Shown here in pieces: positions 12,992 through 20,383 of a DNA stretch of 24,509 bases. A program made the position numbers and the translations under genes. The notes under the pieces are model-generated. The model ran no database searches and was not told the DNA's origin. It saw only the letters and a program-made list of their open reading frames with translations. Position 1 is the first letter of the stretch. Each line of letters opens with the position of its first letter. The DNA is from a virus. Location: positions 1 to 24,509 of IMG/VR virus record IMGVR_UViG_3300025131_008761, one strand, 5' to 3'.

Positions 12992-14248
12992 ATGAATAGA
13001 AATTTAATCAGTTTTAGTTTGTGGGGAAACAACCCGCTCTATATCAAAGGTGCTCTAGAAAATATTACATTAGCGAGTACTTTTTATCCGGGGTGGTTGT
13101 GCAGATACTATGTAAATGAAAATGTTAAAATTATTAATGAACTTAAACAGCGTGGTTGTGAAGTTATAATCACTCATGATAAATTGGATTGGAGACAAGC
13201 CGCAGCATCAGATGAAAATGCGGATTATATAATTTTTAGAGATGTAGACAGTAGATTGGGCCATTTAGAGGCAAAACTGGTGACTGAATGGATGACGACA
13301 GGAGAAATAGCACAAATTATATATCCAAATAGATTTAGGGTGCTTTCCTCGATGCGAAAAAAGCCTTACCTTTTAGGCGGTCTATGGGGAGTCAAAGGCG
13401 GAAAATTACCTAAAGTGGCAGAACAACTAAAGACATGGCACTCCACACATAATCACTTTGTAAAAAATCATGATTATAAATTCGCAGATGAATTTATTAT
13501 GCCTATTATAGGGGAAGATTTAAGAATTGATAAAAGCAACGATAAGCTAATGGGTGCTAAAATATATCCAAAAGGCGTTAAGAAAAAACAAAAAATTTCA
13601 GATAGTAATTTTTGTAAAGTAAGAGCACATTGTAGCAACTGCCGTAATATGGCATCGGTGCGAAAGGTGTTAATAAAAGACTTTATAGTAGAAAATGTAC
13701 AAAATAACAACTTCCCATGTCCCGAAGGTTTTACTCCTGAAAACTTGCCAATTGGAGCCTTGCCAGCACCAATAACTCCAATTACATCTGTTAAATCTTT
13801 AGCAGTAAAAATAACAAAAAATCATTATATCCCAATTGAGCTAGGGGATGATTTGTTTAAAGCCAAAGCAGATGTGGATATCATCAACCCAGAAGATACT
13901 ATTCAATCAAACGAAAATTTAATAAACTGGATGAGCGATACTGTAGACCATTTTGTATTTACAAGCACCAAAAATCCTGTAGTATTTAAAAAAGATAGAC
14001 ATATTTTTCAATATAAAGACAAATGGATTGCCCTGCTACTTATCAACATAACACAAATACCATGTCCTTTCCCTACTTACGAATACGTATTGAATACTAA
14101 AAAAATAGACGAGAACAAACCTAGTGGGTTTATTCTCGTCTTAAAAAACGGAACTTATAAACCTTCTGACTTCACGCTAAAAAACCTAGCCAGTGAAGAA
14201 CATATTGAAGATGTAAAATTAATAAGCGAACGAAGTCGAATCTTCTAA
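12992..14248 (+). CDS. Glycosyltransferase-like protein
   Basis: A 418-residue protein. The N-terminal ~230 residues look like a GT-A domain: SFSLWGNNPLYIKGALENI (8-26), FYPGWLCRYYV, YIIFRDVDSRL with a DxD-type Asp84/Asp86, and a later LLGGLWGVKGG. The C-terminal ~180 residues, from about NFPCPEGFTPEN, are an unrelated region of unknown function. The reaction would be sugar transfer from a nucleotide sugar to an unknown acceptor (virion protein, host glycan or modified DNA). SD AGGA about 9 nt before ATG, in a 13-base sequence also found before the amidoligase gene. The stop shares 4 bp with the convergent small gene. Confidence 0.65.
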   Translation: MNRNLISFSLWGNNPLYIKGALENITLASTFYPGWLCRYYVNENVKIINELKQRGCEVIITHDKLDWRQAAASDENADYIIFRDVDSRLGHLEAKLVTEWMTTGEIAQIIYPNRFRVLSSMRKKPYLLGGLWGVKGGKLPKVAEQLKTWHSTHNHFVKNHDYKFADEFIMPIIGEDLRIDKSNDKLMGAKIYPKGVKKKQKISDSNFCKVRAHCSNCRNMASVRKVLIKDFIVENVQNNNFPCPEGFTPENLPIGALPAPITPITSVKSLAVKITKNHYIPIELGDDLFKAKADVDIINPEDTIQSNENLINWMSDTVDHFVFTSTKNPVVFKKDRHIFQYKDKWIALLLINITQIPCPFPTYEYVLNTKKIDENKPSGFILVLKNGTYKPSDFTLKNLASEEHIEDVKLISERSRIF

Positions 14249-14490
14249 CGGTCTAATTTTCTACTTTTGTATGATTCAGCAATTATTTTTGCCAACTTTT
14301 CAAACATCACATCCCATTCATCATAACTTTTTGCTGATGCTAACCACCTATCTACTTCTCTGCTTCTAGCCAAAACTTGGCTAATTTCTTCTGTGTCACC
14401 ACCTAAACGCTGTTGAAAACGAATGTACAAAAAAGAAACATCCGTATCAGATAAAGTTTTTGCATACTCTCTTAAATTCGAATCATTCAT
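14245..14490 (-). CDS. Small helical hypothetical protein
   Basis: An 81-residue, mostly alpha-helical charged protein (MNDSNLREYAKTLSDTDVSF to AKIIAESYKSRKLDR) with no Cys and no transmembrane segment. A good SD (AGAGGA, about 8 nt) supports the ATG at 14490. The stop overlaps the convergent glycosyltransferase gene by 4 bp, and its start lies only 12 bp from the divergent TTG-started gene. The function is unknown. Confidence 0.65.
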   Translation of the reverse strand: MNDSNLREYAKTLSDTDVSFLYIRFQQRLGGDTEEISQVLARSREVDRWLASAKSYDEWDVMFEKLAKIIAESYKSRKLDR

Positions 14491-14502
14491 AGGTAAATCC
14501 TC

Positions 14503-14775
14503 TTGCTACTTAACCTAGACAAAATTGAAAACTTATTATTAACTTCTTGGACTCAGTTCACGAACTATCGTGAATTACTCTCTCTTTGTGCCGAGTCTTC
14601 TCATGAACACCTTGATATACAAGGAACTATACATACTCTTAAGATGACAAGATTTGAACTCACATCTAAGGGATTTATATTATGGGTTGAGTATTCCATA
14701 GACAACAAAAATATAACTAGCGAATTTATGCTATCTGATTCAGAATTTACTCATTTACAAACTAAAGAAGCCTAA
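14503..14775 (+). CDS. Hypothetical protein with TTG start
   Basis: A 90-residue frame whose second half is convincingly protein-like (KMTRFELTSKGFILWVEYSI and NITSEFMLSDSEFTHLQ, a beta-rich pattern). An in-frame stop at 14494 limits the start to the TTG at 14503; the nearest SD-like bases are AGG 9 nt upstream. The first internal ATG would give only ~44 residues. The start is only 12 bp from that of a divergent gene, so any promoter would lie inside that gene. It shares a 4-bp stop overlap with the convergent gene at 14772. The function is unknown. Confidence 0.5.
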   Translation: MLLNLDKIENLLLTSWTQFTNYRELLSLCAESSHEHLDIQGTIHTLKMTRFELTSKGFILWVEYSIDNKNITSEFMLSDSEFTHLQTKEA

Positions 14776-15071
14776 CAAGCTTGTAGGGCCATTATAGGTA
14801 TCCCTTCTTTTTCAAACTTATCTTCGATTAACATTTTACCACTTTGTTCAGGGTATTGCAAATATAAATTATTATATGAATCTATATTTACTGAATTATT
14901 ATTTTGATTAGCTGTCACCCAGCAATAATCGTCGGTATTCTGGAGACCGTGTTTTCCCTCTTGAAGTATTCCTACTTCTACAGACATTCCTCCCGGTAAC
15001 AATAAAGATATTTGTCCTTTTTCCAGAAGATGGTCGATTAAAAGATGTTGAATCTTAGTGACTTTATCCAT
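14772..15071 (-). CDS. Small hypothetical protein, strong ribosome-binding site
   Basis: A 99-residue protein: helical N-terminus (MDKVTKIQHLLIDHLLEKGQ), then a beta-rich part with LLLPGGMSVEVGILQEG, DDYCWVTANQNN and SYNNLYLQYPEQ. It carries one of the strongest SDs in the window (GGGAGGA, about 6 nt from ATG), implying high translation. No domain or catalytic motif is recognised. It ends with a 4-bp overlap into the convergent 14503 gene. Confidence 0.65.
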   Translation of the reverse strand: MDKVTKIQHLLIDHLLEKGQISLLLPGGMSVEVGILQEGKHGLQNTDDYCWVTANQNNNSVNIDSYNNLYLQYPEQSGKMLIEDKFEKEGIPIMALQAC

Positions 15072-15144
15072 AACTTTTCCTCCCGTATAGATTAAACTCT
15101 AAAGATATCTACGTCAAATAATCAGTTAAAACATATAAAAAAGA

Positions 15145-15603
15145 TTAATAAAAATTAATAAACTGAGCGTCTATGTAGGCGTATTCAAAACCCTCAAACT
15201 CAAGAAATTTGGCTTCTTCATGGGCTGAAGGAAGTGGATGACCTTCTGCGTCTACAGTTATAGTCCAACAATAAATTTTCCTATTATCTCTTAATATCTC
15301 AGATAGGGACAGGTGATGCGACCCCAAAAACTTCTTGGCTAATTTAACAACTAGGTTGAAAGGAAGAAATGGAACCTTCTTCCCTAATATCTGTAAAGTT
15401 TCTAAATAATAGTCATTATGAAAAGCTTTACTAAAATGTATGATGATATGATATCCATCCACGCATAACTCCTGCGTCTTCAAGATGCCCATCTCATCTT
15501 CAAGTTGAGGGTCTGCTTGAGGAAAATTATATGGAACTAATTGTTCCCCTACATTTCTTATATGTTCTATCGCAGCGTCTAATTCTTTATACTCTGTTAT
15601 CAC
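15145..15603 (-). CDS. Conserved-looking phage hypothetical protein, GTG start
   Basis: A 152-residue soluble protein with VDGYHIIIHFSKAFHNDYYL, KKVPFLPFNLVVKLAKKFLG and RKIYCWTITVDAEGHPLP. The pattern of aromatic-rich strands resembles, from memory, an uncharacterised protein of large phages, but no function is known. GTG at 15603 is the first usable start after an in-frame TAA; AAAGGA is about 20 nt away, too far for a normal SD, and TATAAATT directly precedes the GTG. It follows the amidoligase gene in the same direction, 26 nt downstream. Confidence 0.65.
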   Translation of the reverse strand: MITEYKELDAAIEHIRNVGEQLVPYNFPQADPQLEDEMGILKTQELCVDGYHIIIHFSKAFHNDYYLETLQILGKKVPFLPFNLVVKLAKKFLGSHHLSLSEILRDNRKIYCWTITVDAEGHPLPSAHEEAKFLEFEGFEYAYIDAQFINFY

Positions 15604-15629
15604 AATTTATATACGATTATGAACGTCCT

Positions 15630-16661
15630 TTATAAAGCAGTTTCTTTTGAATATAATGCCTCTTCCAAATTTTCTGGCACGAGCCATTTTGAAAGGTCGC
15701 CAAGTCCTTGCTGAGATATAAAATCTTCAACCTGTTTAGCACAAATTTCTCGTGCTTTTTCAGATAAAGAACCAGATAAATTTTCACGTATATTTTTCTG
15801 TATTCTGGCGATAAACCAGTTTCTTGTTTCTTCCAACCCTTTTGATAAAGGTTGGTCAAATCCTAGAAACTTCATTACATCACTAAAATCTAACCATAAA
15901 TATCCAGTCCAAGGATTGCCTTCTTTATATTTTTTAGGCCATGGTGCTTTTTTAGCCATCTCTATAAAATGAATGAGTAACCTCATCCAATTTTTTATTA
16001 GATAAGAATCAAGACATCCTTCGCCCTCAATAATTCGAAACTCTATAGTCTTTCTTTTACCTTTACATAAGTGATACGTATTGATGGTGTAATACTTCAT
16101 TACACCTAATAGTTCAACAAGCCACTCTCCATCAATTTTTGTATCATGTTGGAACTCTGCGCTTAGCCCCACCTGTTCACAATACTTGTTTCTTTTTCTT
16201 CTTGCTGGAACAGAATCCATAAATACAGATTCGCATTTAACAAACCAAGCAAGGGCTTTACCCAAACTCCTGTTGTCAAAATCAGCTACTTCGACATGAA
16301 TATGAAATCCACATTTATCATCAACGGCAACTTCAGGGTTCGTTTTCATCAATTCAACGGCTGTACATACATCTCTGATGCCACGCCATCCTTTAATGAC
16401 AGGAGAGCACACCTCAATGCCAGCCGATGAATCGGGCTTTAATACCCATGATTCATTATTATGAGTATGCTCCCACTTATTGACGACGACCTGAGCATTC
16501 AACCCTTCCATTAAGGTTTCTGCAACTTCGTCAATACCCACAGGCATTTCATTACCGTGTAGGGGGTTAGTTTTGAAATCCCGATGGTCAAAAGAGCATA
16601 TTTCTATCTCCGCTCCAAACCTACGGCAAGAATCGAACTTTAAAACATTTTCTGAATCCAT
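15630..16661 (-). CDS. Amidoligase (COOH-NH2 ligase) family protein
   Basis: A 343-residue protein with the order of the putative amidoligase family (glutamine synthetase/gamma-GCS-like fold): RFGAEIEIC (14-22), WVLKPDSSAGIEVCSP (72-87), CGFHIHVEV (117-125), RKTIEFRIIEGE (203-214) and IKNWMRLLIHFIEMA (222-236). The GAEIE and EFR acidic residues would bind Mg-ATP. Such enzymes form amide or isopeptide bonds and in phages are thought to modify cell-wall peptides, proteins or surface molecules; the substrate here is unknown. AGGA precedes ATG in a 13-base sequence shared with the glycosyltransferase leader. It is divergent from the winged-helix gene. Confidence 0.82.
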   Translation of the reverse strand: MDSENVLKFDSCRRFGAEIEICSFDHRDFKTNPLHGNEMPVGIDEVAETLMEGLNAQVVVNKWEHTHNNESWVLKPDSSAGIEVCSPVIKGWRGIRDVCTAVELMKTNPEVAVDDKCGFHIHVEVADFDNRSLGKALAWFVKCESVFMDSVPARRKRNKYCEQVGLSAEFQHDTKIDGEWLVELLGVMKYYTINTYHLCKGKRKTIEFRIIEGEGCLDSYLIKNWMRLLIHFIEMAKKAPWPKKYKEGNPWTGYLWLDFSDVMKFLGFDQPLSKGLEETRNWFIARIQKNIRENLSGSLSEKAREICAKQVEDFISQQGLGDLSKWLVPENLEEALYSKETAL

Positions 16662-16688
16662 TTATCTAATTCCTAATTTTGAGCTTTC

Positions 16689-16712
16689 ATTCTACTCAAA
16701 ATTCTGTAGAAT
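16689..16712. promoter_or_regulatory. Candidate operator: ATTCTAC-N10-GTAGAAT
   Basis: A perfect 7-bp inverted repeat spaced by 10 bp (centre-to-centre about 1.6 helical turns) in the 77-bp region between the divergent amidoligase and winged-helix genes; a nested ATTCT/AGAAT repeat lies in the right half. Position suggests a dimeric repressor site, possibly for the adjacent winged-helix protein. Confidence 0.4.
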
Positions 16713-16738
16713 GCAATACAGAAATAAGGAGTTTCACC

Positions 16739-17401
16739 TTGAAAACTAAAAAATGTATGATGATTGAAGATTGCGATGGCTATAAGTATTTCACGTTTGT
16801 CAAAAATTACCGACAGCTTATAGAATTCGCAAATAAACTAAACGCAGAAATATCTATGGTGACAATAGCCGCCGACGTTATACCACCACTGCTTAACCTT
16901 GTTGACCTAGCTAAAGCGTTAACAAACCAAGATTATAAGGTTGATGTTCCTTATACTGTAATCGAAACTAAAATCAAAAAGCGTCTTCGTAGCAAAATCA
17001 AAACCGTCACATCCGAAAAAACAAGAAAAGCAGAAACCATTAGGAACCATATTAGAGAACTATTTTTATGCCAAAAACATGTTTCTGCTACCGATGTCGC
17101 CTACCATTTTAAGACATATGACTTCCTTCTTGCAACTTATAAAAACCATATTTTGGCAGTTCGAAAAGAATTATCAGAAAAAGGCTATAATGTAGCTAAG
17201 ACTGCGAAGGGACAATATAGGATAATCGAAGATGATAGACCGAAAAAAAGAACATTGTCCGTGATGGATTGCATCAAAAAGAAACAGTTAGCTAAAAAAC
17301 CAAAGAAGAAGTTAAGTGAATCAACTGTAAGAAGACTAAAGAGGGCAACCGCCCCAACCCGCAAGAAAAGAAAGTACCCTAAAGACAGCAGATGGGAATA
17401 G
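16739..17401 (+). CDS. Basic winged-helix DNA-binding protein
   Basis: 220 residues from a TTG start at 16739 chosen because AAGGAG stands 7 nt before it; an upstream TTG at 16679 lacks an SD. After an N-terminal domain (CMMIEDCDGYKYFTFVKNY) the region ~100-165 reads as a winged helix: RKAETIRNHIRELFLCQKH, VSATDVAYHF, LAVRKELSEKGY and the wing KGQYRIIED. The last ~50 residues are Lys/Arg-rich (KKRTLSVMDCIKKKQLAKKP), suited to DNA contact. Likely a phage regulator or chromosome-binding protein. It is closed by a terminator and faces a divergent promoter region with an inverted repeat. Confidence 0.65.
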   Translation: MKTKKCMMIEDCDGYKYFTFVKNYRQLIEFANKLNAEISMVTIAADVIPPLLNLVDLAKALTNQDYKVDVPYTVIETKIKKRLRSKIKTVTSEKTRKAETIRNHIRELFLCQKHVSATDVAYHFKTYDFLLATYKNHILAVRKELSEKGYNVAKTAKGQYRIIEDDRPKKRTLSVMDCIKKKQLAKKPKKKLSESTVRRLKRATAPTRKKRKYPKDSRWE

Positions 17402-17413
17402 TATTATACCAAT

Positions 17414-17445
17414 AAAAAAGCCCACCTTTTGGTGGGCTTTTTTTT
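17414..17445. terminator. Bidirectional intrinsic terminator
   Basis: GCCCACC-TTTT-GGTGGGC, 7-bp GC-rich stem extended by A6/T6, with an 8-nt T-run on the plus strand. It separates the convergent winged-helix and uvsX-like genes. Confidence 0.9.
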
Positions 17446-17459
17446 ATGGGCAGATATAA

Positions 17460-18659
17460 TTATGAAAGGTCTAATATTTTATCTATATCTGGTTCATCAG
17501 CAGAATTATCATTTGCCATATCTTTTTCCACTAAATCATCCGACATAGATAATTTGTATGCATCAGAATAAACAGCTAAATAATCTTCTACCTCTTTTTT
17601 AGATTCAGCATCTATTAAAGCTGGGCATCTTAAAATCAAATCCATTGGCACATCATTTCTTTCCTTCGATGCTTTGAATTTAATTTCTTCGCCTCCAGCC
17701 CAAGGCTGCTGAACTGTATACGTACCTTTTCCTACTACTCGTCCTGCACCTATCAATACTTCTAAAAGACCACCAAGAGGATTGATTCCACTCGCAAAAT
17801 ATAGCTGTACGTTAGTTGTCCCTAAAAACGGACAAAACGAACGACTCTTCTTATTTTTTAAGTTAATATTAACTCCAATTGGAATTTTTCTTTCTTTATG
17901 TTCAATTTGTTTTCTTGGCCAAGTTCGAACACGACAATTGGCATAGAACGGAAGTGCTTTACCACCGCCTGCTGTAACTTCAGGGTCACCATATGCACCT
18001 ATCGCAACTCTAGTTTGGTTGATAACAAACAAAGTAGCATTGTTTTCATCCAAGAACGGATTTACTTTTCTTAACAGTCGGCCTGCTGCTTTCGCACGTT
18101 CTCCGGGCTGTTCTTTTCCACCAACAATCTTTTTAAATTGTTCTTGGGTATATTCTTCAGGAAGGTTTGTCTCTTTCCATTCCCGTTCACAAGAAGATAC
18201 TCCAATAGAATCCCATGCAAAAAATATCGGAATATCATCACCTTTTTTATCCCTAATAAGTTTTGTCATGCTATAAATCTTTCTCTCCACCTCTTCAATA
18301 AAAAGCGGTGTTTGAATAATTAATTGATTTTCATTTACATGACCAGCACTAACGGCAAACCTTTCATTTGCTGCACGCTCACAGTCCAAGAGAATAGATA
18401 TTCCTCCCATTCTCTGGCAAGCTCCTAATGCTGCATAGGCAAATAAACTTTTTGCGGATGCTGGAGGACCAAAAATCTCTATAATTCCTGTAGGCCAGCC
18501 GCCACCCATAAAACGCCCCGAATTAATATAATTCAAAGCTAAATTACCACTATCTACAAAATATCTGCTATCACCCAATCCTTTTAAAACACGACCACCT
18601 GTATGTTCTGCTAAATCAGCAAAAAAATCCGTGTCTGTTTCTTTCTTTTTCTTTGGCAT
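17460..18659 (-). CDS. uvsX: RecA/UvsX-like recombinase
   Basis: 399 residues from ATG at 18659 (SD AAGGA, 6 nt); a frame from 18689 would add only a basic leader. The RecA core is visible: Walker A EIFGPPASAKS (64-71 GPPASAKS), LLDCERA with Glu94, Walker B FFAWDS with Asp150, LFVINQTR with Gln215, and a loop-2-like TAGGGKALPFYANC. The P-loop has Ala instead of the final Gly before Lys; T4 UvsX (recalled as GPSKSFKS) also lacks that Gly. The C-terminus is acidic (SADEPDIDKILDLS), as in recombinases that interact with SSB. It catalyses strand exchange in recombination-dependent replication and repair, downstream of the gp32-like gene. Confidence 0.88.
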   Translation of the reverse strand: MPKKKKETDTDFFADLAEHTGGRVLKGLGDSRYFVDSGNLALNYINSGRFMGGGWPTGIIEIFGPPASAKSLFAYAALGACQRMGGISILLDCERAANERFAVSAGHVNENQLIIQTPLFIEEVERKIYSMTKLIRDKKGDDIPIFFAWDSIGVSSCEREWKETNLPEEYTQEQFKKIVGGKEQPGERAKAAGRLLRKVNPFLDENNATLFVINQTRVAIGAYGDPEVTAGGGKALPFYANCRVRTWPRKQIEHKERKIPIGVNINLKNKKSRSFCPFLGTTNVQLYFASGINPLGGLLEVLIGAGRVVGKGTYTVQQPWAGGEEIKFKASKERNDVPMDLILRCPALIDAESKKEVEDYLAVYSDAYKLSMSDDLVEKDMANDNSADEPDIDKILDLS

Positions 18660-18693
18660 ATTTTTCCTTTTTATTTTCAATACATTCATTCAG

Positions 18694-18727
18694 AAAAAGG
18701 GCCATGGGCTTCCGTTCCCATGGCCCT
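18694..18727 (-). terminator. Intrinsic terminator after the gp32-like gene
   Basis: A perfect 11-bp stem (AGGGCCATGGG, 18698-18708 with 18717-18727) with an 8-nt loop, followed on the minus strand by T5. It lies between the SSB stop and the recombinase start, so it may give the stoichiometric SSB more transcript than uvsX. Confidence 0.85.
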
Positions 18728-18751
18728 CATGTTAGCATTCATAAAACACTA

Positions 18752-19708
18752 TTACATTGATTTCAACGCTTCAATGAACTCATCTCCATCTAACGCATCA
18801 TCTTCCGGCTCCGGTGTTGCTGGCGTTGCTGCTTCTGCCGCAGGCTCCGGTGTTGGCTCCGGTGTTTTAGCTTCTGTTACAACAGGAGCTTCTTCAGCGG
18901 GTGCCTTCTTTTGGAATTCCGAAGGGTCGAAATCATCATCAACATCCTTCTCAAGTCCAAGATGGACCTTAAGCTCATGCTTCAACTCTTCTTCAGGCTT
19001 AAGAACACGAAGAAGCGAGAGGTCGTGAAGACCATTCAACCATTTTTCTACATCTCCACCCTCTCCTAATGGAGATTCCTCAAGGAATTTAGAATCACTA
19101 TAGTTTGGATAACTATTTTGACCCGATTGCCTCATCGTCTTCATCAGTTTAAAATCACGACCACCCTTGACATCCGTAACATCACCAAGAGGCTTTTCCT
19201 CAAGTTCCTTATCACCGCAAATAGCTCTCACAATCATTCCATAAAGAGTTTTGCCGCAACTGAAAATCTTAGGACCAACATTCTGCTCTACTGCCTGCTT
19301 TTCTTCATTAAACTGAGAACGCACTAATACATTGTAGTAATAACGCTCAATTGGCTTAATGTCCCTTGCTTTTGCCTGCATTGCTTCTGCCTCAGATGGG
19401 TCTTTCTTTTTGGACTCATTCCAAAGCCAGTGGTAATAACGACAAATCGGACACTCTCCAACCCAACGTCTACCATCCAACTCTTTTGGACAATGCAAAC
19501 TCTTACCATTTACACGGTGAATTCTTGTTCTTACAACGAAAGGATTCGTCTCTTTCTCAAACATGCCATCGTCAGCGGGGGGAAGAAGGCGAAGTGTTAA
19601 ATGTCCATTACCATCAGGCATTCTTACGAAATTCTCTAGGAATTCATTCTTGCCGCCTGCTGCCAGTCTCTCTTTCTCGTTTTGTATTTCTGCTAAATTT
19701 AGTCCCAT
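18752..19708 (-). CDS. gp32-like single-stranded DNA-binding protein
   Basis: A 318-residue protein with the T4 gp32 layout. The N-terminus MGLNLAEIQNEKERLAAGGK resembles the cooperative basic segment. The OB-fold contains a zinc site with His64, Cys73, Cys86 and Cys89 (TRIHRV, LHCPKEL, ECPICRYYHWLW), close to the H-C-C-C arrangement of T4 gp32. The middle is RYYYNVLV and KIFSCGKTLYGMIV. The C-terminus is an acidic, Pro/Glu-repeat tail (TPEPTPEPAAEAATPATPEP, ending DEFIEAL) from three copies of a 12-bp repeat (18807, 18843, 18855), as in SSB protein-interaction tails. SD AAGGAG, about 10 nt. It coats ssDNA for the helicase and recombinase. Confidence 0.85.
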   Translation of the reverse strand: MGLNLAEIQNEKERLAAGGKNEFLENFVRMPDGNGHLTLRLLPPADDGMFEKETNPFVVRTRIHRVNGKSLHCPKELDGRRWVGECPICRYYHWLWNESKKKDPSEAEAMQAKARDIKPIERYYYNVLVRSQFNEEKQAVEQNVGPKIFSCGKTLYGMIVRAICGDKELEEKPLGDVTDVKGGRDFKLMKTMRQSGQNSYPNYSDSKFLEESPLGEGGDVEKWLNGLHDLSLLRVLKPEEELKHELKVHLGLEKDVDDDFDPSEFQKKAPAEEAPVVTEAKTPEPTPEPAAEAATPATPEPEDDALDGDEFIEALKSM

Positions 19709-19757
19709 TTTTTTGTTTCTCCTTGTTAAAAGTTAAGTTAATGGTTTACATTTGTCT

Positions 19758-19785
19758 ACTATAACTATAATCGTTTAAAATGCAA
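19758..19785 (-). promoter_or_regulatory. Candidate promoter for the gp32-like gene
   Basis: TTGCAT (19785-19780), 16-bp spacer and TATAGT (19763-19758) on the minus strand, between the upstream terminator and the SSB start; the expected mRNA start at about 19751 gives a ~42-nt leader with AAGGAG. The -35 is only half consensus. Confidence 0.4.
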
Positions 19786-19810
19786 GTTAATTAAGCTAAA
19801 AATAAAATTA

Positions 19811-19844
19811 AAAAAAAAGGAGCCAGATTTTTCTGGCTCCTTTT
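19811..19844. terminator. Bidirectional intrinsic terminator
   Basis: AAAAGGAGCCAG-ATTTTT-CTGGCTCCTTTT, a 12-bp stem with a T-run on the minus strand. It ends the 24509-19865 transcript before the gp32-like gene, so the SSB gene is an independent unit between two terminators. Confidence 0.88.
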
Positions 19845-19864
19845 AAAAAGTAAATTATTCTTAC

Positions 19865-20278
19865 TTATTTTTCTACCTCTTCTACTTCAGCTTCGGCAAT
19901 ATTTTCAGCATCGGCAGCGTTCTTTTCAGCTATTGCTTTCAACTTCTCTTGTATAGTTACATTTCCTTGGTCTTCAAGTTCTTTGTTTAATTCTTCTCTT
20001 TTTGCCTTTTCCGCATCATATTCTTTTTCAAGGGCTTCTAGAACTTCAAGATTATGTTGTAACTTAGCCTTGATTTTTTCATCCTTCTCCGCTTGTTTTT
20101 CCGGTGTTAAAGGATGACGGAATGGTTCTCTTTTGGGTTCAGCATCCCTTATTCTTTTTTCGATATCTCGCTCCTTCTTTTTTTCAGCACGGTCTTTCAT
20201 TCTCTTTTTAAGAAACATAGATTTATTCTTCTTTGTTCTCTCTTTTTTCTTTTTATCTTTTTTTCTTGTTTTATTCAT
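19865..20278 (-). CDS. Highly charged coiled-coil hypothetical protein
   Basis: 137 residues, nearly all Lys, Glu, Arg, Asp and Ala. The N-terminal 30 residues are extremely basic (NKTRKKDKKKKERTKKNKS), the middle is a long helix with heptad character (HNLEVLEALEKEYDAEKAK) and the tail is acidic (ENIAEAEVEEVEK). No domain is recognised; a scaffold-like or nucleic-acid-binding role is possible. SD AAGG is supplied by the end of the preceding small gene, 3 nt upstream. It is the last gene before the terminator at 19811-19844. Confidence 0.6.
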   Translation of the reverse strand: MNKTRKKDKKKKERTKKNKSMFLKKRMKDRAEKKKERDIEKRIRDAEPKREPFRHPLTPEKQAEKDEKIKAKLQHNLEVLEALEKEYDAEKAKREELNKELEDQGNVTIQEKLKAIAEKNAADAENIAEAEVEEVEK

Positions 20279-20281
20279 TTT

Positions 20282-20383
20282 TTACCTTAAAGCTGGGATA
20301 TTATCGTTTTGGGCACCAGACCAAACCAATCCTGAATCAGATAACCCTCCGTCTGTTTTTCCTGTTAAATCTCCTCTTGGCAT
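20282..20383 (-). CDS. 33-residue protein starting MPRGDLTG
   Basis: A short ORF that fills the gap between its neighbours: its ATG overlaps the upstream stop (TAATG) and its TAA is 3 nt from the next ATG. It reads MPRGDLTGKTDGGLSDSGLV, then WSGAQNDNIPALR. The MPRGDxTG opening is like that of small Gly-rich MPRGDGTGP proteins, although the rest differs. Tight packing supports a real gene or a coupling leader for the charged coiled-coil gene, whose SD it carries. Confidence 0.5.
   Translation of the reverse strand: MPRGDLTGKTDGGLSDSGLVWSGAQNDNIPALR

Noticed and set aside
15072-15117. Promoter TTGACG-N17-TAATCT before the 15071 gene
   Set aside because: The predicted start site falls inside the SD sequence and the -10 matches only three of six positions.
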